Part shown: piece after piece, positions 59,690 through 64,000 of the stretch
How the letters are laid out: every line of letters starts with the position of its first letter
Position numbering within the stretch: the first letter of the stretch is position 1
DNA from: Rhodanobacter sp. LX-99
GTDB taxonomy: Bacteria > Pseudomonadota > Gammaproteobacteria > Xanthomonadales > Rhodanobacteraceae
Assembly (NCBI RefSeq): GCF_018599185.1
Contig: NZ_JAHFVL010000001.1
Location: 310,001 to 374,000, forward strand
Length of the DNA stretch: 64,000 bases
Direction: 5' to 3'
Notes under the pieces: model-generated
The model's database searches: none
What the model was told of the DNA's origin: nothing
What the model saw: only the letters and a program-made list of their open reading frames with translations
Translations under genes and position numbers: made by a program

Positions 59690-60676
59690 TCAATCGGCCT
59701 GCGCAAGACCCGCCGCGACGCCGCCGGAATGGCCCGACAGCTCGCACCAGCCCCAGTGGTCGAAAATCCACGGTGAACGCAAGGTCAGCGCCAGCCGCAC
59801 GAAACACGGAGCCCCCGCCGGCACCGACAAGTGCAACCGGCCGGCCTGGTCGCGCTGCAGCGGCGCGTCGCGCCAACGCCAGCTATGCGTGCCCGCCGGA
59901 CTGGCCACGCTGAGCCGCAGCCAGGGCCGCAGCCAGGCCGGCGGTCGCCACGGCAGGGCGGCCAGCGGCGACGCCAGCCCGGCAGGACGTTCGGGGCGGG
60001 CGGCCAGGCGCAGCATGCGCTTGCCGCTCAACGCCATCTGGCTGCGATGTTCAGCCAGCGCGGCGCGCTTGCGTGCCGATTGCGCCGCCGTGCCAGGAAT
60101 CTCGAAAGAATCGCCGTCCCCGGCGCGACCATGCACCAGGTAGTTCAGCAGTGGCGGCGGATGGGCCTGTTCCGCCAGCGCCAGGCGCACCAGCACATGC
60201 GCCGCGGCATGGTCGGGATGGCGGTCGGCCAGCGCCGGCGCCACCACCAGGCTGGGGCCGAACTGGCCAATCGCCGCAACCAACACCGATACCGCGGCGC
60301 GGCACGACCGCAGCAGCTCATCGGTGACGCCCATGTCCGGCCAGCCCAGCGGCTGCAGCGCCTGCGCCGGCACCCCCAGGCACTGCAGCGCCTGCAGCAT
60401 CTCCGCATGGCGGCGGTGTCCCCAGCGCCGGCGATCGGCAACGCGGATGCGCACGCGCCGTTCCAGCCAGCGCTGCGGCCACGGGTTGTTGTCGCCCTCG
60501 GTCAGCAGCAGGATCCGCACATCGCCGCCGGCCGCCCGCACTTGCTGGATCAGCAGGCCGGTCGCGATGGTCTCGTCATCCGGGTGCGGCGCCACCACCA
60601 GCAGGCGGGTCTGCGCGGAAAATACCGGCAACCCGTTCACCGTGGCCGGCGATGAGCGGGCGCCGGTTCCGCTCAT
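59690..60676 (-). CDS. PIG-L-family deacetylase
   Basis: The ATG at 60676, overlapping the holB stop (ATGA), gives 328 residues. The zinc motif VVAPHPDDETIATGLLIQQV is at about 29-48 and the second one DRHPDHAAAHVLVR further on, as in PIG-L/LmbE deacetylases acting on N-acetylglucosamine-type substrates. The C-terminal third is a beta-rich region (THSWRWRDAPLQRDQAGRLH) that may bind sugar. It is cotranslated with holB, an unusual partner; substrate unknown. Confidence 0.85.
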   Translation of the reverse strand: MSGTGARSSPATVNGLPVFSAQTRLLVVAPHPDDETIATGLLIQQVRAAGGDVRILLLTEGDNNPWPQRWLERRVRIRVADRRRWGHRRHAEMLQALQCLGVPAQALQPLGWPDMGVTDELLRSCRAAVSVLVAAIGQFGPSLVVAPALADRHPDHAAAHVLVRLALAEQAHPPPLLNYLVHGRAGDGDSFEIPGTAAQSARKRAALAEHRSQMALSGKRMLRLAARPERPAGLASPLAALPWRPPAWLRPWLRLSVASPAGTHSWRWRDAPLQRDQAGRLHLSVPAGAPCFVRLALTLRSPWIFDHWGWCELSGHSGGVAAGLAQAD

Positions 60677-61608
60677 CGCCACTGCGCCAGCAATTCCAGC
60701 AGCAGCAGGTCGGCGCGCAACGGACCACGCAAACCCTCGCGGGTGCGATTGGCCGCGTCGTACCAGTGGCCCAGCGCCTCGACGTCCATCGCGCTGGCCA
60801 GCGGCCCGTGACCAGCCGTCGAACGCGCCTTGATCTCGTCGGCGCTGGCCTGGGCGGCAAACCACAGCCGCTGCGCCGGTTCGCTGTCCAGCCAGCGCTT
60901 GACCACTTCGGTCGGCTGGCCGCGACCGGCGGCCAGCGCGGCCAGATCCTTGCGCACTTCCTGCCGCCGCTCCAGCGCACCTTCCCCGGCCCAGGCCCTC
61001 GCCAGGCCGGGATTGCCGCCGGCTGCGGCAAGCGCACCCGCCGCATCGCGCACGCCTTCGGCCTGCAGCCAGGCCAGCGCGTCGGCAGTGGCGGGCAGGT
61101 GGAACTCGATCCGCTGGCAGCGGCTGCGGATGGTTTGCGGCAGGCGCCAGGGCGCGTCGGCCAGCAGGATCAGCATGGTCTGCGCGGCCGGTTCCTCCAG
61201 CGTCTTCAGCAGCGCATTGGCGGCGGCGGGATTCATCGCGTCGGCCGGGTCGATGCTGGCCACCTGCCAGCCGCCGAACTGGCTGTTCATGGCCAGCCGC
61301 GCCGACAGTTCGCGGATCTGGTCGACCACGATCTCGCTGCGCTGCACGCCGTCCTTGCGCAAGCCGAAGCCCAGCGTGACCACATCCGGGTGCGAGCCGG
61401 CGGCGAGCAGCAGGCAGCTGCGGCAATGCCCGCAGGCATCGCCACCGGTCGGCTCGGCACACAGCAGTCCCTGCACGAAGCGCTGCGCGAAGGCGCGCTT
61501 GCCCAGGCCCGCGGCGCCGCACAGCAGCAAGGCATGCGGCAGCGCACCGCGCTGCCGGCGCGCCTGCAGCCGCGCCCAATGTTCGGCGTGCCAGGGCAAT
61601 CCGTTCAT
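60673..61608 (-). CDS. holB: DNA polymerase III subunit delta'
   Basis: A 311-residue AAA+ protein with a P-loop-like CGAAGLGKRAFAQRF, the zinc module CAEPTGGDACGHCRSC and the SRC motif in PQTIRSRCQRIEFHLP. NALLKTLEEP is the usual sensor region. It is part of the clamp loader of DNA polymerase III. It overlaps tmk by 4 nt and the deacetylase by 4 nt. Confidence 0.92.
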   Translation of the reverse strand: MNGLPWHAEHWARLQARRQRGALPHALLLCGAAGLGKRAFAQRFVQGLLCAEPTGGDACGHCRSCLLLAAGSHPDVVTLGFGLRKDGVQRSEIVVDQIRELSARLAMNSQFGGWQVASIDPADAMNPAAANALLKTLEEPAAQTMLILLADAPWRLPQTIRSRCQRIEFHLPATADALAWLQAEGVRDAAGALAAAGGNPGLARAWAGEGALERRQEVRKDLAALAAGRGQPTEVVKRWLDSEPAQRLWFAAQASADEIKARSTAGHGPLASAMDVEALGHWYDAANRTREGLRGPLRADLLLLELLAQWR

Positions 61609-62246
61609 GCCTGAGCTTCTCCAAACAATGCCGCCAGCGCCCGCGTCGCCGCCCGCAGGACGGCAGCAGGCGACTGGCTGGCGTCGATCACCCGGAAACG
61701 CTGCGGCTCGGCCGCGGCGCGCTCGCGGTAACTCGTGCGCACCCGCTCGAAAAAGGCATCGGCCTCGACCTCGATGCGGTCGGCGTCGCCGCGGCCGGCA
61801 GCGCGCGCACGGCCGGTCGCCACCGGCAGATCGAGCAATAAGGTCAGGTCGGGCTTCACGCCGGCACAGGCCCAGCGTTCCAGCTCCGCGATGCGCGGCG
61901 TCGGCTGGCCGCGGCCGCCCCCCTGGTAGGCGTAGCTGGCATCGGCAAAACGATCGCACAGCACCCACTGGCCCGCACTCAAGGCTGGCTCGATCACTTC
62001 GCGCACCAGCTGCGCGCGCGAGGCGAACATCAGCAGCAGCTCGGTCTCGGCAGCCACTCCGTGCTGGGCCGGGTCGAGCACGATCGCGCGCACCGCCTCG
62101 CCCACGGCGGTGCCGCCGGGTTCGCGCGTCTGCACCAGCGCGATGCCGTGCTGTTCGATGTGCTCGCGCAGGCCGGCCAGCAAGGTGCTCTTGCCGGCGC
62201 CCTCGCCGCCTTCGAGGCTGATGAATTTTCCGCGCAGGGCCGTCAT
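61605..62246 (-). CDS. tmk: Thymidylate kinase
   Basis: A 213-residue protein with the P-loop FISLEGGEGAGKSTLLAG, the DR motif LCDRFADASYAYQGGGRGQ and the TREPGGT segment. It phosphorylates dTMP to dTDP for DNA synthesis. It sits between mltG and holB with 4-nt overlaps, the conserved Gammaproteobacteria order. Confidence 0.95.
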   Translation of the reverse strand: MTALRGKFISLEGGEGAGKSTLLAGLREHIEQHGIALVQTREPGGTAVGEAVRAIVLDPAQHGVAAETELLLMFASRAQLVREVIEPALSAGQWVLCDRFADASYAYQGGGRGQPTPRIAELERWACAGVKPDLTLLLDLPVATGRARAAGRGDADRIEVEADAFFERVRTSYRERAAAEPQRFRVIDASQSPAAVLRAATRALAALFGEAQA

Positions 62247-63277
62247 CGGCAATGTTTCCGCTGGTAGCAGTCGACATTGCGATTGTGTTCCTCCAGCGTG
62301 CGGGCGAACACGTGGCCGCCGTCGCCGCGCGCCACGAAATACAGCGCGTCGCCGGCGGCCGGGTGCAGCGCCGCGACCAGCGCCGGCTTGCCCGGCAACG
62401 CGATCGGCGTCGGCGGCAAGCCAGGCCGGGTATAGGTGTTGTACGGCGTATCGGCGGTCAGGTCGCTGCGGCGGATGTTGCCGGCGTAGTTCGCGCCCAT
62501 GCCGTAGATCACGCTGGGGTCGGTCTGCAGCAGCATGCGGTCCTTGAGGCGCCGCACGAACACGCCGGCGATCTGCGCGCGCTCCGCCGGAATGCCGGTT
62601 TCCTTCTCCACGATCGAGGCCAGGATCAGCGCCTCGTACGGCGTGGCCAGCGGCAGGTCCTGCGCGCGCCCCGCCCACAGTTCGTCGAGCGTCTTCACCA
62701 TCGCGGCGTGCGCGCGCCGGAGGATGTCCAGGTCGCTGTCGCCCTTCACGTAGGCGTAGGTCTCGGGCAGGAAACGGCCTTCCGGCGCTTCGCCGCCGGC
62801 GCCGATCTTCTGCATGATCGCGGCATCGTCCAGCGCGGCGCTGTCGTGGTTCAGCTTCTCGGCCTTGGCCAGCGCCTGGCGCAACTCGCCGAAGGTCCAG
62901 CCGTCGACGATGGTGAACAGACGTTGCAGCACCCTCCCGGCCGCCATGTTCGCGAGCAGCTGGCGCGGCGTGATGCCGGGCTCCAGCGCGTACTCGCCGG
63001 CATGCAGCTTGCCGGCCACGTGCATCTGCTCGGCCAGCAGGCGCCAGTACAGCGGATTGGCCGAGCTGAAACCACGCTGGCGCAGCTCGCCCACGATGCT
63101 CTTGAAGCTGCTGCCGCGGCCGATGTCGATGCTGTCGCCCTGCGCCGCCACGTTCAGCGGTGCCGTGCCGAAGCGGGCAAAGTCGTTCCAGCCATAGATC
63201 AGCGCGCCGACCGAAGCCAGCAGCACGATCAGCAGCAGCCGTGGCCATGCGCGCCCGCGCATCGGTTTGTCGCTCAT
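62243..63277 (-). CDS. mltG: Endolytic murein transglycosylase
   Basis: The ATG at 63277 gives 344 residues. One N-terminal membrane helix (RLLLIVLLASVGALIYGW) is followed by the LysM-like and YceG domain, including the catalytic Glu in ALILASIVEKETGIP and DPSVIYGMG, YNTYTRPGLPPTPIALPG. It cuts growing glycan strands in the periplasm and sets their length. It overlaps pabC by 4 nt. Confidence 0.92.
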   Translation of the reverse strand: MSDKPMRGRAWPRLLLIVLLASVGALIYGWNDFARFGTAPLNVAAQGDSIDIGRGSSFKSIVGELRQRGFSSANPLYWRLLAEQMHVAGKLHAGEYALEPGITPRQLLANMAAGRVLQRLFTIVDGWTFGELRQALAKAEKLNHDSAALDDAAIMQKIGAGGEAPEGRFLPETYAYVKGDSDLDILRRAHAAMVKTLDELWAGRAQDLPLATPYEALILASIVEKETGIPAERAQIAGVFVRRLKDRMLLQTDPSVIYGMGANYAGNIRRSDLTADTPYNTYTRPGLPPTPIALPGKPALVAALHPAAGDALYFVARGDGGHVFARTLEEHNRNVDCYQRKHCR

Positions 63278-64000
63278 CCGTCCTGCTCCATCGAAAATCC
63301 CAAGTCCCGCCAATGCTGCTGCAGCCGGCGGGTCGTCGCACCTGGCGCATAGCCGCAGCCATCCAGCGAACGTACCGGCAGGATGCCGCGCACGCTCGAA
63401 CTGAGGAAGACTTCGCCGGCACCCAGCAGTGTATCCAGCGTCAGCTCGCCTACCCGTGCCTGCGGACACGCAGCCAGCACCTCGGCCCTGGCTACCCCGG
63501 CCACGCCGCAGCGGTCCAGCGACGGCGTCAGCAGTTCACCGTCGACCACCGCAAACAGATTGGCCATGGTCGCCGAAATCACCCGCCCGTGGCTATCGAG
63601 CAGCAGGCCTTCGGCAATCGCCGGATCGTTCCATTCGGCGCGCGCGAGCACCTGCTCCAGCCGATTCAGGTGCTTGATGCCGGCCAGCAGCGGCTGCTCC
63701 GCCAGACGGATGTTGCACACGCGCATGCGCACGCCTTGCGCATAGACATCGGCGGCGACCGTCGGCGGCACGAACGCGGCCACTATTCGTGTCGGTTGCG
63801 GTGAGGCCGGCAGGCTGTAGCCGCGCTCGCCGGGACCGCGGGTGACGGTGATGCGCAATACCGACTGCGGCATGCCACGGCTGACCTCCAGCGCTTCGCG
63901 CCACAGCTGCGCCGGATCGGGTGCCGGTATCTGCAGGCGCGCGCAACCTTCGGTCAGCCGCTGCATGTGCCGCGACCACAACGGCGCCACCGTGCCGACC
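63274..64000 (-). CDS. pabC: Aminodeoxychorismate lyase (partial, start outside window)
   Basis: The frame is open to the right edge of the window, so the N-terminus is missing. The visible part is a PLP-dependent fold IV protein: the Schiff-base Lys lies in LAGIKHLNRLEQVLAR and GRVISATMANLFAVVDGELL is the usual cofactor segment. It makes p-aminobenzoate for folate. The first gene seen of a pabC-mltG-tmk-holB operon. Confidence 0.85.
   Translation of the reverse strand, partial: VGTVAPLWSRHMQRLTEGCARLQIPAPDPAQLWREALEVSRGMPQSVLRITVTRGPGERGYSLPASPQPTRIVAAFVPPTVAADVYAQGVRMRVCNIRLAEQPLLAGIKHLNRLEQVLARAEWNDPAIAEGLLLDSHGRVISATMANLFAVVDGELLTPSLDRCGVAGVARAEVLAACPQARVGELTLDTLLGAGEVFLSSSVRGILPVRSLDGCGYAPGATTRRLQQHWRDLGFSMEQDG

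Overview
The window is GC-rich bacterial chromosome with two parts: the right-hand ~41 kb of a prophage (positions 1 to about 41,140, continuing past the left edge) and about 23 kb of host core genome (41,100 to 64,000). The host genes are a complete nuoA-N operon next to an initiator tRNA, then pilZ, holB, tmk, mltG and pabC. This order, with the nuo operon beside tRNA-fMet, suggests Xanthomonadales, most likely Rhodanobacteraceae (Rhodanobacter/Dyella-like). That placement is inferred from gene content and order only.

The prophage encodes a contractile-tailed phage. Its leftward (minus-strand) arm reads, in transcription order: a Cro-like regulator (25.6 kb), a CII-like regulator, small unknown genes, a replication initiator and DnaB-type helicase, a RusA-like protein, and a gene in the position of a late regulator (19.6-20.1 kb). 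Then come a promoter, a terminator, an unusual RNA gene, a lysis cassette (endolysin, membrane protein, holin, Rz with Rz1 nested inside it), terminase, portal, head genes, connectors, sheath, tube, a frameshifting tail chaperone pair, tape measure and baseplate genes. The rightward arm starts with a CI-like repressor and two or three probable lysogeny genes. A second early promoter then drives a dense run of small genes, RecE/RecT-type recombination genes, a DnaQ-type exonuclease and two orphan DNA methyltransferases. A serine integrase ends the element, and its 3' end lies inside the host tRNA-fMet gene.

The most striking feature is at about 19,070-19,440. It is a circularly permuted tmRNA (ssrA) gene inside the prophage, between the late promoter/terminator and the endolysin. 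On the minus strand the acceptor half, ending CCA, is transcribed first. A 62-nt spacer that folds into a 13-bp hairpin follows, and then the 5' half with a complete tag reading frame (ANDSVYDQAIAA-stop). The acceptor halves pair in 7 bp and keep the third-position G-U pair. The gene therefore appears to be made as the first product of the phage late operon.

The host part is ordinary respiratory and housekeeping sequence. The nuo operon runs on the minus strand from a sigma70-like promoter near 56.13 kb. The tRNA-fMet has its own good promoter. In related genomes this tRNA normally precedes rimP-nusA-infB, and here the prophage occupies that side. A PIG-L deacetylase and a large GAF-PAS-GGDEF-EAL protein lie between holB and pilZ.
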